Positions 56,163 to 64,000 of a stretch of 64,000 bases of DNA are shown one piece after another. Origin of the DNA: Enterobacter wuhouensis (GTDB taxonomy: Bacteria > Pseudomonadota > Gammaproteobacteria > Enterobacterales > Enterobacteriaceae). Within the stretch, counting starts at the first letter, position 1. Each line of letters opens with the position of its first letter. The translations under genes and the position numbers were made by a program. Location of the stretch: assembly GCF_004331265.1 (NCBI RefSeq), contig NZ_SJOO01000006.1, forward strand, positions 218,259-282,258, read 5' to 3'. The notes beneath the pieces were generated by a model. It did not search any database. It saw only the letters and a list, made by a program, of their open reading frames with translations, and was not told where the DNA came from.

Positions 56163-57770
56163 ATGAGTATTTCCTTGAAGAAGTCAGGGATGCTGAAGCT
56201 TGGTCTGAGCCTGGTGGCTATGACCGTGGCAGCAAGCGTACAGGCAAAAACCCTGGTTTACTGTTCTGAAGGCTCGCCGGAAGGCTTTAACCCACAGCTC
56301 TTTACCTCTGGTACAACGTACGACGCAAGCTCTGTACCTATCTATAACCGTCTGGTTGAATTCAAAACCGGTACCACGGAAGTGATTCCGGGCCTGGCAG
56401 AGAAGTGGGACGTCAGCGAAGACGGCAAAACCTATACCTTCCACCTGCGCCAGGGCGTGAAGTGGCAGGACAGCAAAGAATTCAAACCAACGCGCGACTT
56501 TAACGCCGACGACGTTGTGTTCTCCTTCGACCGTCAGAAAAACGCTCAGAACCCGTACCATAAAGTGTCTGGCGGCAGCTATGAATACTTCGAGGGGATG
56601 GGCCTGCCAGACCTGATCGCTGAAGTGAAGAAAGTGGACGACAACACCGTTCAGTTCGTGCTGTCTCGCCCGGAAGCGCCATTCCTTGCTGACCTGGCAA
56701 TGGACTTCGCCTCTATTCTCTCTAAAGAATATGCGGACAACATGCTGAAAGCCGGCACGCCGGAAAAAGTGGATCTGAACCCAATTGGTACCGGCCCGTT
56801 CCAGCTGCTGCAGTACCAGAAAGATTCCCGCATTCTGTACAAAGCGTTTGAAGGTTACTGGGGCACCAAGCCGAAGATCGACCGCCTGGTGTTCTCTATC
56901 ACCCCTGACGCCTCCGTACGTTACGCTAAGCTGCAGAAGAATGAATGCCAGGTGATGCCGTACCCGAACCCGGCTGATATTGCTCGCATGAAGCAGGACA
57001 AAAACATCAACCTGCTGGAGCAGGCTGGCCTGAACGTGGGCTATCTCTCCTTCAACACCGAGAAGAAACCGTTTGATGACGTGAAAGTGCGTCAGGCGCT
57101 GACCTACGCGGTGAACAAAGAAGCGATCATCAAAGCCGTTTATCAGGGTGCAGGCGTAGCCGCCAAGAACCTGATCCCACCAACCATGTGGGGCTATAAC
57201 GACGACATTAAGGACTACACTTACGATCCTGAGAAAGCGAAAGCGCTGCTGAAAGAAGCAGGCCAGGATAAAGGCTTTACCGTTGAGCTGTGGGCGATGC
57301 CTGTTCAACGTCCGTACAACCCGAACGCACGTCGCATGGCGGAAATGGTTCAGGCTGACTGGGCGAAGATTGGCGTTCAGGCCAAAATTGTGACCTACGA
57401 GTGGGGCGAGTACCTGAAGCGCGCCAAAGCGGGTGAGCACCAGGCGGTGATGATGGGCTGGACCGGCGACAACGGGGACCCGGACAACTTCTTCGCCACC
57501 CTGTTCAGCTGTGCGGCAGCGAAAGACGGTTCCAACTACTCCCGCTGGTGCTACAAGCCGTTTGAAGACCTGATCCAGCCGGCGCGTGCGACCGACGATC
57601 ACAACAAACGTATTGAGCTGTACAAGCAGGCGCAGGTTGTAATGCACGATCAGGCTCCGGCGCTGATTGTTGCTCACTCCACCGTGTACGAGCCAGTGCG
57701 TAAAGAAGTGAAGGGCTACGTGGTTGATCCGCTGGGCAAACACCACTTCGAAAACGTATCGGTTGAATAA
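56163..57770 (+). CDS. dppA: Dipeptide-binding periplasmic protein DppA
   Basis: Periplasmic dipeptide- and haem-binding component of the Dpp importer, 535 residues as in E. coli. A 28-residue signal peptide ends AASVQA|KTLVYCSEG. The SBP_bac_5 family signature is in the AEKWDVSEDGKTYTFHLRQGVKWQD region. It is first in dppABCDF, with a leader carrying a GcvB site. A paired hairpin repeat in the 160-base gap to dppB probably keeps dppA mRNA more abundant than the rest. Confidence 0.97.
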   Translation: MSISLKKSGMLKLGLSLVAMTVAASVQAKTLVYCSEGSPEGFNPQLFTSGTTYDASSVPIYNRLVEFKTGTTEVIPGLAEKWDVSEDGKTYTFHLRQGVKWQDSKEFKPTRDFNADDVVFSFDRQKNAQNPYHKVSGGSYEYFEGMGLPDLIAEVKKVDDNTVQFVLSRPEAPFLADLAMDFASILSKEYADNMLKAGTPEKVDLNPIGTGPFQLLQYQKDSRILYKAFEGYWGTKPKIDRLVFSITPDASVRYAKLQKNECQVMPYPNPADIARMKQDKNINLLEQAGLNVGYLSFNTEKKPFDDVKVRQALTYAVNKEAIIKAVYQGAGVAAKNLIPPTMWGYNDDIKDYTYDPEKAKALLKEAGQDKGFTVELWAMPVQRPYNPNARRMAEMVQADWAKIGVQAKIVTYEWGEYLKRAKAGEHQAVMMGWTGDNGDPDNFFATLFSCAAAKDGSNYSRWCYKPFEDLIQPARATDDHNKRIELYKQAQVVMHDQAPALIVAHSTVYEPVRKEVKGYVVDPLGKHHFENVSVE

Positions 57771-57784
57771 TAAGTAGGGTGTTC

Positions 57785-57866
57785 TCCCTCTCCCTTTGGG
57801 AGAGGGCAGGGGTGAGGGTCTTGCATGCATCCCCTCACCCTAACCCTCTCCCACGGGGAGAGGGAA
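57785..57866. repeat. Paired GC-rich hairpin repeats (CCCTCTCCCC family), copy 6
   Basis: Unit CCCTCTCCCTTTGGGAGAGGG with GGGGTGAGGG at the left and CCCCTCACCCTAACCCTCTC with its hairpin arm at the right, here in the divergent orientation opposite to copies 2 and 4. It lies between dppA and dppB within the operon. Confidence 0.85.
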
Positions 57867-57930
57867 TTTACATTTGTGAGCAATACAGACGTCACGCCAC
57901 TGTCGTGCGTCTTCAGAGAGAATCCGGGTT

Positions 57931-58950
57931 ATGTTGCAGTTCATCCTCCGACGTCTGGGGCTTGTTATCCCCACGTTTATCGGTATCACCCTTCTCACTT
58001 TTGCCTTCGTCCATATGATCCCCGGCGACCCGGTAATGATTATGGCGGGCGAGCGTGGTATCTCCCCTGAGCGTCATGCGCAGCTGCTGGCAGAGCTCGG
58101 CCTCGATAAGCCGATGTGGCAGCAATACCTCCACTATATCTGGGGTGTCTTGCACGGCGACTTAGGGATTTCACTCAAAAGCCGTCTCCCGGTGTGGGAC
58201 GAGTTCGTGCCGCGTTTTAAAGCGACGCTGGAACTGGGCGTCTGCGCCATGATTTTTGCCACTGCGGTGGGTATCCCTGTAGGGGTGCTGGCTGCCGTTA
58301 AGCGTGGTTCTATCTTCGATCATACCGCCGTTGGCCTGGCGCTGACCGGCTACTCCATGCCTATCTTCTGGTGGGGCATGATGCTGATTATGCTGGTTTC
58401 GGTGCAATGGAACCTGACGCCGGTCTCCGGACGCGTTAGCGACATGGTCTTCCTCGACGATACCAATCCGTTGACCGGCTTTATGCTGATCGACACGGCC
58501 ATCTGGGGCGAAGAGGGCAACTTCATTGATGCCGTCGCCCACATGATCCTGCCTGCGATGGTGCTGGGCACCATTCCTCTGGCGGTGATCGTGCGTATGA
58601 CCCGTTCGTCGATGCTGGAAGTGCTGGGCGAAGACTACATCCGTACCGCGCGTGCCAAAGGGTTAACCCGTATGCGCGTGATCATCGTTCATGCTCTGCG
58701 TAACGCCATGCTGCCGGTGGTGACCGTTATCGGCCTGCAGGTGGGAACGTTGCTGGCAGGGGCGATCCTGACGGAAACCATCTTCTCCTGGCCGGGCCTT
58801 GGACGCTGGCTGATTGATGCACTGCAGCGCCGTGACTATCCGGTTGTGCAGGGCGGTGTGCTGCTGGTCGCGACGATGATTATCCTCGTCAACCTGCTGG
58901 TCGATTTGCTGTACGGCGTGGTGAACCCGCGTATTCGTCATAAGAAGTAA
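57931..58950 (+). CDS. dppB: Dipeptide transporter permease DppB
   Basis: Inner-membrane permease of 339 residues, identical in length to E. coli DppB, with six membrane segments. The cytoplasmic EAA loop that docks on the ATPases is EDYIRTARAKGLTRMRVI. MLQFILRRLGLVIPTFIGIT is the usual DppB/OppB N-terminus. It pairs with DppC, which begins nine bases after its stop. Confidence 0.97.
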   Translation: MLQFILRRLGLVIPTFIGITLLTFAFVHMIPGDPVMIMAGERGISPERHAQLLAELGLDKPMWQQYLHYIWGVLHGDLGISLKSRLPVWDEFVPRFKATLELGVCAMIFATAVGIPVGVLAAVKRGSIFDHTAVGLALTGYSMPIFWWGMMLIMLVSVQWNLTPVSGRVSDMVFLDDTNPLTGFMLIDTAIWGEEGNFIDAVAHMILPAMVLGTIPLAVIVRMTRSSMLEVLGEDYIRTARAKGLTRMRVIIVHALRNAMLPVVTVIGLQVGTLLAGAILTETIFSWPGLGRWLIDALQRRDYPVVQGGVLLVATMIILVNLLVDLLYGVVNPRIRHKK

Positions 58951-58959
58951 GGGGCCATC

Positions 58960-59862
58960 ATGTCACAAGTTACTCAAAATAAAGTGGTCGCTGCACCGGT
59001 ACCCATGACGCCGCTGCAGGAGTTCTGGCACTACTTCAAGCGCAATAAAGGCGCGGTCGTAGGGCTGGTGTATGTCACCATCATGATCCTGATTGCGGTG
59101 TTCGCTAACGTGCTTGCGCCGTACAACCCGGCGGATCAGTTCCGTGATTCACTGCTGGTACCGCCGTTCTGGCAGGAAGGGGGGAGTTTTGCGCACCTGC
59201 TGGGTACAGATGACGTGGGTCGCGACGTGCTGTCGCGCCTGATGTACGGTGCGCGTCTGTCGCTGCTGGTGGGCTGTCTCGTTGTTGTGCTGTCGCTGAT
59301 CATGGGCGTGGTGCTCGGTCTGGTGGCGGGCTACTTCGGCGGCGTCGTTGATAACGTCATTATGCGTATCGTCGACATCATGCTGGCGCTGCCAAGCCTG
59401 CTGCTTGCGCTGGTGCTTGTCGCGGTCTTTGGACCTTCGATAGGCAATGCCGCGCTCGCGCTGACGTTCGTTGCGCTGCCGCACTACGTCCGATTAACCC
59501 GTGCGGCCGTGCTGGTCGAGGTGAACCGCGACTATGTGACCGCTTCCCGCGTGGCTGGCGCCGGTGCAATGCGCCAGATGTTCGTCAATATTCTTCCTAA
59601 CTGCCTTGCGCCGCTGATTGTTCAGGCATCGCTCGGTTTCTCAAACGCCATTCTCGATATGGCCGCTCTTGGCTTCCTTGGCATGGGTGCGCAGCCGCCA
59701 ACACCGGAGTGGGGCACCATGCTCTCCGACGTGTTGCAGTTCGCGCAAAGCGCCTGGTGGGTCGTCACCTTCCCGGGTCTGGCGATTCTGCTGACGGTGC
59801 TGGCATTTAACCTGATGGGTGATGGTCTGCGTGATGCACTTGATCCCAAACTGAAGCAGTAA
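58960..59862 (+). CDS. dppC: Dipeptide transporter permease DppC
   Basis: Second permease of the Dpp importer, 300 residues as in E. coli, six membrane segments, with the N-terminal OppC-type helix ([18 protein letters not shown]). The EAA loop reads [18 protein letters not shown], and [21 protein letters not shown] is a family signature. Followed ten bases later by dppD. Confidence 0.97.
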   Translation: MSQVTQNKVVAAPVPMTPLQEFWHYFKRNKGAVVGLVYVTIMILIAVFANVLAPYNPADQFRDSLLVPPFWQEGGSFAHLLGTDDVGRDVLSRLMYGARLSLLVGCLVVVLSLIMGVVLGLVAGYFGGVVDNVIMRIVDIMLALPSLLLALVLVAVFGPSIGNAALALTFVALPHYVRLTRAAVLVEVNRDYVTASRVAGAGAMRQMFVNILPNCLAPLIVQASLGFSNAILDMAALGFLGMGAQPPTPEWGTMLSDVLQFAQSAWWVVTFPGLAILLTVLAFNLMGDGLRDALDPKLKQ

Positions 59863-59872
59863 GAGGCACGAG

Positions 59873-60856
59873 ATGGCGTTATTAAATGTTGATAAATTAT
59901 CGGTGCACTTCGGTGACGAAGGCACACCGTTTCGCGCCGTGGACCGCATTAGCTACAGCGTAAATCAGGGCGAAGTGGTTGGCATCGTAGGGGAGTCCGG
60001 TTCCGGTAAGTCAGTCAGCTCGCTGGCGATCATGGGGCTAATTGATTATCCAGGCCGCGTAATGGCGGAAAGCCTGGAATTCAACGGTCAGGATCTGCAA
60101 CGTATTTCCGAGAAGCAGCGCCGCCAGCTGGTCGGCGCGGAAGTGGCGATGATCTTCCAGGACCCAATGACCAGCCTGAACCCCTGCTATACGGTCGGCT
60201 TCCAGATTATGGAAGCGATTAAGGTGCATCAGGGCGGTAACAAGCAAACTCGGCGCCAGCGCGCTATCGATCTGCTGACGCAGGTGGGTATTCCCGATCC
60301 GGCATCGCGTCTGGACGTTTACCCGCACCAGCTGTCGGGCGGGATGAGCCAGCGCGTGATGATCGCAATGGCGATTGCCTGTCGGCCAAAGCTGCTGATT
60401 GCGGACGAACCGACAACCGCGCTGGACGTCACCATTCAGGCACAAATCATCGAGCTGCTGCTGGAACTGCAGCAGAAAGAGAATATGGCGCTGGTGCTGA
60501 TTACGCACGACCTGGCGCTGGTGGCCGAAGCGGCACACAAAATCATCGTGATGTATGCAGGGCAGGTAGTGGAAACCGGAAGCTCGCACGACATCTTCCG
60601 CGCGCCGCGTCATCCGTATACCCAGGCACTGCTGCGCGCGCTGCCTGAGTTTGCGCAGGACAAAGCGCGTCTGGCGTCGCTGCCGGGCGTCGTGCCGGGT
60701 AAATATGACCGTCCGCAGGGCTGTCTGCTTAACCCGCGTTGCCCGTATGCGACGGACAAATGCCGCGCAGAAGAACCGGAGCTGAACCTGTTAGCGGACG
60801 GTCGCCAGTCCAAATGCCACTACCCACTCGATGATGCCGGGAGGCCAACACTATGA
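59873..60856 (+). CDS. dppD: Dipeptide transporter ATP-binding protein DppD
   Basis: ABC ATPase of 327 residues as in E. coli. Walker A GESGSGKS, signature LSGGMSQR, Walker [13 protein letters not shown], and the C-terminal oligopeptide-transporter extension with [14 protein letters not shown], whose cysteines may bind an iron-sulfur cluster as found in relatives. Its stop overlaps the dppF start as ATGA. Confidence 0.97.
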   Translation: MALLNVDKLSVHFGDEGTPFRAVDRISYSVNQGEVVGIVGESGSGKSVSSLAIMGLIDYPGRVMAESLEFNGQDLQRISEKQRRQLVGAEVAMIFQDPMTSLNPCYTVGFQIMEAIKVHQGGNKQTRRQRAIDLLTQVGIPDPASRLDVYPHQLSGGMSQRVMIAMAIACRPKLLIADEPTTALDVTIQAQIIELLLELQQKENMALVLITHDLALVAEAAHKIIVMYAGQVVETGSSHDIFRAPRHPYTQALLRALPEFAQDKARLASLPGVVPGKYDRPQGCLLNPRCPYATDKCRAEEPELNLLADGRQSKCHYPLDDAGRPTL

Positions 60857-61851
60857 GTACGCAACAACTGCTGTTGCAGGCCATCGACCTGAAAAAACAC
60901 TATCCGGTGAAGAAGGGGCTGTTTGCCCAGGAGCGCCTGGTGAAAGCGCTGGACGGCGTTTCCTTTACCCTCGAACGCGGTAAAACGCTGGCGGTGGTAG
61001 GGGAGTCCGGCTGTGGGAAATCCACGCTGGGCCGTCTGCTGACGATGATTGAAGTGCCAACCGGCGGCGAGCTTTACTATCAGGGCCAGGATCTGCTCAA
61101 GCACGATCCGCAGGCGCAGAAGCTGCGTCGCCAAAAAATCCAGATTGTGTTCCAGAACCCGTACGGTTCACTGAACCCGCGCAAAAAAGTGGGGCAGATT
61201 CTGGAAGAGCCGCTGCTGATTAACAGCAATCTGAGCAAAGAGCAGCGCCGTGAAAAAGCGCTGGCGATGATGGCGAAAGTTGGCCTGAAAACCGAACATT
61301 ACGATCGCTATCCGCACATGTTCTCCGGCGGCCAGCGCCAGCGTATCGCGATTGCCCGCGGCCTGATGCTCGACCCGGACGTGGTGATTGCCGACGAGCC
61401 GGTTTCCGCGCTCGACGTTTCCGTTCGCGCGCAGGTGTTGAACCTGATGATGGATCTGCAGCAGGATCTGGGGCTGTCGTACGTGTTTATTTCCCACGAT
61501 CTGTCGGTGGTGGAGCACATTGCTGATGAAGTGATGGTGATGTATTTGGGCCGCTGCGTGGAGAAGGGGACGAAAGACCAGATCTTCAATAACCCTCGTC
61601 ACCCGTACACCCAGGCGCTGCTCTCCGCGACGCCTCGCCTGAACCCGGACGACCGTCGCGAGCGTATCAAGCTGACCGGCGAGCTGCCAAGCCCGCTGAA
61701 TCCGCCTCCGGGATGTGCGTTCAACGCCCGCTGCCGTCGTCGTTTTGGCCCATGCACGCAGCTGCAGCCGCAGCTCAAGGATTACGGCGGACAGCTGGTG
61801 GCCTGCTTTGCAGTCGACCAGGATGAAAACGGCGAAAAGCCGCATGCATAA
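60853..61851 (+). CDS. dppF: Dipeptide transporter ATP-binding protein DppF
   Basis: Partner ATPase of DppD, 332 residues (E. coli 334). Walker [10 protein letters not shown], signature FSGGQRQR, Walker [13 protein letters not shown], and C-terminal [14 protein letters not shown]. DppDF can also power other peptide-binding proteins in E. coli. It is the last gene of the operon, followed at once by a terminator shared with coaA. Confidence 0.97.
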   Translation: MSTQQLLLQAIDLKKHYPVKKGLFAQERLVKALDGVSFTLERGKTLAVVGESGCGKSTLGRLLTMIEVPTGGELYYQGQDLLKHDPQAQKLRRQKIQIVFQNPYGSLNPRKKVGQILEEPLLINSNLSKEQRREKALAMMAKVGLKTEHYDRYPHMFSGGQRQRIAIARGLMLDPDVVIADEPVSALDVSVRAQVLNLMMDLQQDLGLSYVFISHDLSVVEHIADEVMVMYLGRCVEKGTKDQIFNNPRHPYTQALLSATPRLNPDDRRERIKLTGELPSPLNPPPGCAFNARCRRRFGPCTQLQPQLKDYGGQLVACFAVDQDENGEKPHA

Positions 61852-61852
61852 A

Positions 61853-61883
61853 CAAAAAAACCGGCGCTGAGCCGGTTTTTTTA
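61853..61883. terminator. Bidirectional terminator, dppF / coaA
   Basis: ACCGGC-GCTGA-GCCGGT stem with seven A before and seven T after, between the convergent ends of dppF and coaA. Confidence 0.95.
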
Positions 61884-61892
61884 TCTGCTTGA

Positions 61893-62843
61893 TTACTTCC
61901 TCAAACGAATCTGGTCGACGGCGTGTTTCTCACTTTTGGTGAGGATCAGGCTCGCGCGCTCGCGCGTCGGCAGGATGTTCTCTTTGAGGTTCACGTAGTT
62001 GATCTCATTCCATAGCCCTGTCGCCACGTTAACGGCTTCTTCTTCAGAGAGCTGGGCATAGTTATGGAAGTAAGAATCAGGATCGGTGAACGCCCCTTCG
62101 CGGAACTTGAGGAAGCGGTTGATATACCAGCTTTGCAGTAAATCTTCCGGCGCATCGACATATATAGAGAAATCGACGAAGTCGGAGACGAACACGTGAT
62201 GAGGATCGTGTGGATAATCCATTCCGCTTTGCAGAACGTTTAATCCTTCCAGAATCAGAATGTCCGGCTGCACCACCGTTTTATCCCCGTCCGGGATGCG
62301 GTCGTAAATCAGGTGTGAGTAAACCGGTGCGGTAACGTTAGGCGCACCTGACTTCAGATCAGAGACGAACTTCACCAGCCGATGCATATCATAAGAAAGA
62401 GGGAAGCCTTTCTTCTTCATCAGGCCGCGTTCTTTTAATACTTCGTTCGGATGCAGAAAGCCGTCGGTGGTGATCAGCTCAACGCTGCGGTGCTCCGGCC
62501 AGCGGCTCAGCAGCGCCTGCAGCACGCGCGCGGTCGTGCTTTTACCCACCGCCACGCTGCCTGCAATACTGATGATATAAGGAATGCGCTGGCCGTTAGT
62601 GCCGAGAAACTGCTCCAGTACGGCCTGGCGGCGCAGGTTGGAACTGATATAGAAGTTAAGCAAGCGAGAGAGGGGCAAATAAATTTCTGCCACTTCTTCC
62701 AGCGAGAGATCTTCATTTATCCCTTTTAACCGTGCGATTTCACCTTCCGTCAGCGTCATCGGGACGGAGTCACGCAGAGCAGCCCACTGGCTGCGGTTAA
62801 ACTGAAGATAAGGCGTCATTAACGTTTGCTCTTTTTTGCTCAT
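61893..62843 (-). CDS. coaA: Pantothenate kinase CoaA
   Basis: Type I pantothenate kinase, first and controlling step of coenzyme A synthesis, feedback-inhibited by CoA. 316 residues as in E. coli. P-loop GSVAVGKST, catalytic Asp region [10 protein letters not shown], and [17 protein letters not shown] are visible. The start at 62843 ([15 protein letters not shown]) is chosen by alignment; in-frame codons upstream lack support. In E. coli coaA lies between birA and the thrU-tufB cluster; here the tRNA/tufB side is kept, but the other side is dppF. Confidence 0.97.
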   Translation of the reverse strand: MSKKEQTLMTPYLQFNRSQWAALRDSVPMTLTEGEIARLKGINEDLSLEEVAEIYLPLSRLLNFYISSNLRRQAVLEQFLGTNGQRIPYIISIAGSVAVGKSTTARVLQALLSRWPEHRSVELITTDGFLHPNEVLKERGLMKKKGFPLSYDMHRLVKFVSDLKSGAPNVTAPVYSHLIYDRIPDGDKTVVQPDILILEGLNVLQSGMDYPHDPHHVFVSDFVDFSIYVDAPEDLLQSWYINRFLKFREGAFTDPDSYFHNYAQLSEEEAVNVATGLWNEINYVNLKENILPTRERASLILTKSEKHAVDQIRLRK

Positions 62844-63068
62844 AAGCATGCTTCTGTGAGTCATCGACAAAACCGCCCGCCGTGGCTCATCACATAGTTA
62901 ATTTTGGACAATGGGCAGGAGGTTAACACCAGATGACAGGAATAATAAGAAAAAATATGGGCAAGCGATGCTTACGCGGGAGCCGTCACGCTAGCGCATT
63001 GACGAGGTAAATCGCCTGTTCTTGCTGCATATTTGACCGTGCATGACTGTTTTTACAGCACTCAGCGC

Positions 63069-63107
63069 TTCTTTCGCATAAAATGTGAGCGAAAGAACGT
63101 TTTATGC
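63069..63107. promoter_or_regulatory. Interleaved inverted repeats upstream of the tRNA-tufB promoter
   Basis: Two eight-base dyads in A-B-A'-B' order: TTCTTTCG (63069-63076) with CGAAAGAA (63090-63097), and GCATAAAA (63076-63083) with TTTTATGC (63100-63107). They end ten bases before the -35 box. In E. coli this upstream region binds Fis; the dyads may be protein sites or interfere with each other if transcribed. The remaining part of the 317-base gap has no gene. Confidence 0.5.
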
Positions 63108-63117
63108 AATTTTTTAG

Positions 63118-63146
63118 TTGCATGACTGCGCATGTCTCCATAGAAT
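63118..63146 (+). promoter_or_regulatory. Promoter of the tRNA-tufB operon
   Basis: TTGCAT (63118-63123) and TAGAAT (63141-63146) with a 17-base spacer, followed by a GCGCGC discriminator typical of stringently controlled stable-RNA promoters. The first tRNA begins 15 bases later. Confidence 0.85.
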
Positions 63147-63160
63147 GCGCGCTACTTGAT

Positions 63161-63236
<76 letters not shown>

Positions 63237-63244
63237 TCAAGTCC

Positions 63245-63329
<85 letters not shown>

Positions 63330-63446
63330 CTTTCTGGCAGCGTTAACGCCGCCGGAGTTGGTTGGAAAAATCGACCAGCTCGAACATAAAAAGAGAGAAA
63401 TCTCTTTTTTTGTTACAGAAAGAACTGGGTAGCCGAGTTTCAGGAT

Positions 63447-63521
<75 letters not shown>

Positions 63522-63527
63522 ATACGT

Positions 63528-63603
63528 GCTGATATGGCTCAGTTGGTAGAGCGCACCCTTGGTAAGGGTGAGGTCCCCAGTTCGACTCTGGGTATCAGCA
63601 CCA
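63528..63603 (+). tRNA. thrT: tRNA-Thr (anticodon GGT)
   Basis: 76 bases with encoded CCA; acceptor GCTGATA/TATCAGC, anticodon loop TTGGTAA (GGT). Six bases after glyT and last tRNA before tufB. Confidence 0.97.
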
Positions 63604-63685
63604 CTTCACTTCTCCCTCCCGTTTCTCTCTGTTTCAATTTAAATGTATTCAACAGTTCAGGCATTTCGCCTGGTTGATGTGGTGA

Positions 63686-64000
<315 letters not shown>

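Noticed and set aside
56184..57830. 548-codon open frame antisense to dppA
   Set aside because: Same effect in a highly expressed gene; no recognisable domain, and dppA is certain.

Overview
The window is a stretch of enterobacterial chromosome, most like Enterobacter or a close relative such as Lelliottia or Klebsiella. Most proteins are near-identical in length and sequence to E. coli K-12 proteins as I remember them. The gene order follows the E. coli 80-81 min region from selB to dppF. The accessory content (yiaX1/yiaX2, a GH127 arabinofuranosidase locus, a 2-ketogluconate operon, GCCGGGTGGCG-type REPs) points to the Enterobacter/Klebsiella side. No prophage, insertion sequence, plasmid gene or CRISPR array is visible.

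Layout. 1-6.3 kb: tail of selA, selB, a ROK kinase where E. coli has yiaY, aldB, and the divergent pair yiaU/yiaT. 6.3-10.7 kb: an AraC regulator divergent from a GPH symporter and a GH127 beta-L-arabinofuranosidase. 10.7-19.8 kb: the L-ascorbate/diketogulonate operon yiaK-yiaL-yiaX1-yiaX2-lyxK-sgbH-sgbU-sgbE with its IclR-type regulator yiaJ and the ferredoxin gene ysaA. 19.8-24.5 kb: avtA, malS, bax. 24.5-32.7 kb: the D-xylose regulon xylFGHR and xylAB. 32.8-41.6 kb: wecH, ysaB, glyQS, a gene-poor 750-base segment, an ABC-F gene, yiaG, yiaF, cspA. 41.7-46.9 kb: ghrB with a kgu-type 2-ketogluconate operon and a PtxS-like repressor. 47-53.4 kb: yiaD, bisC, yiaC, tag, yhjY, yhjX. 53.7-61.9 kb: eptB, tRNA-Pro, dppABCDF. 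61.9-64 kb: coaA, the Thr-Tyr-Gly-Thr tRNA cluster and the start of tufB, a block that lies about ten map minutes away from dpp in E. coli.

The theme is scavenging of plant-derived sugars and sugar acids. GH127 and the symporter would release and import L-arabinose units. The yia operon turns diketogulonate and ascorbate breakdown products into D-xylulose 5-phosphate. xylFGH/xylAB bring xylose to the same intermediate. The kgu operon converts 2-ketogluconate to 6-phosphogluconate. MalS trims maltodextrins and Dpp imports dipeptides.

No clearly new multi-gene system was found. The parts I cannot assign to known features are: a hairpin-rich intergenic segment behind a perfect -35 box (37551-37780); a four-site, helically phased repeat array before yhjX; a GC-rich hairpin repeat family at six loci, two of them inside operons; interleaved inverted repeats before the tRNA-tufB promoter; and the dppF/coaA junction. 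Start codons were set from Shine-Dalgarno spacing and from remembered lengths of E. coli orthologues. All homology statements are from memory of the families, not from searches.
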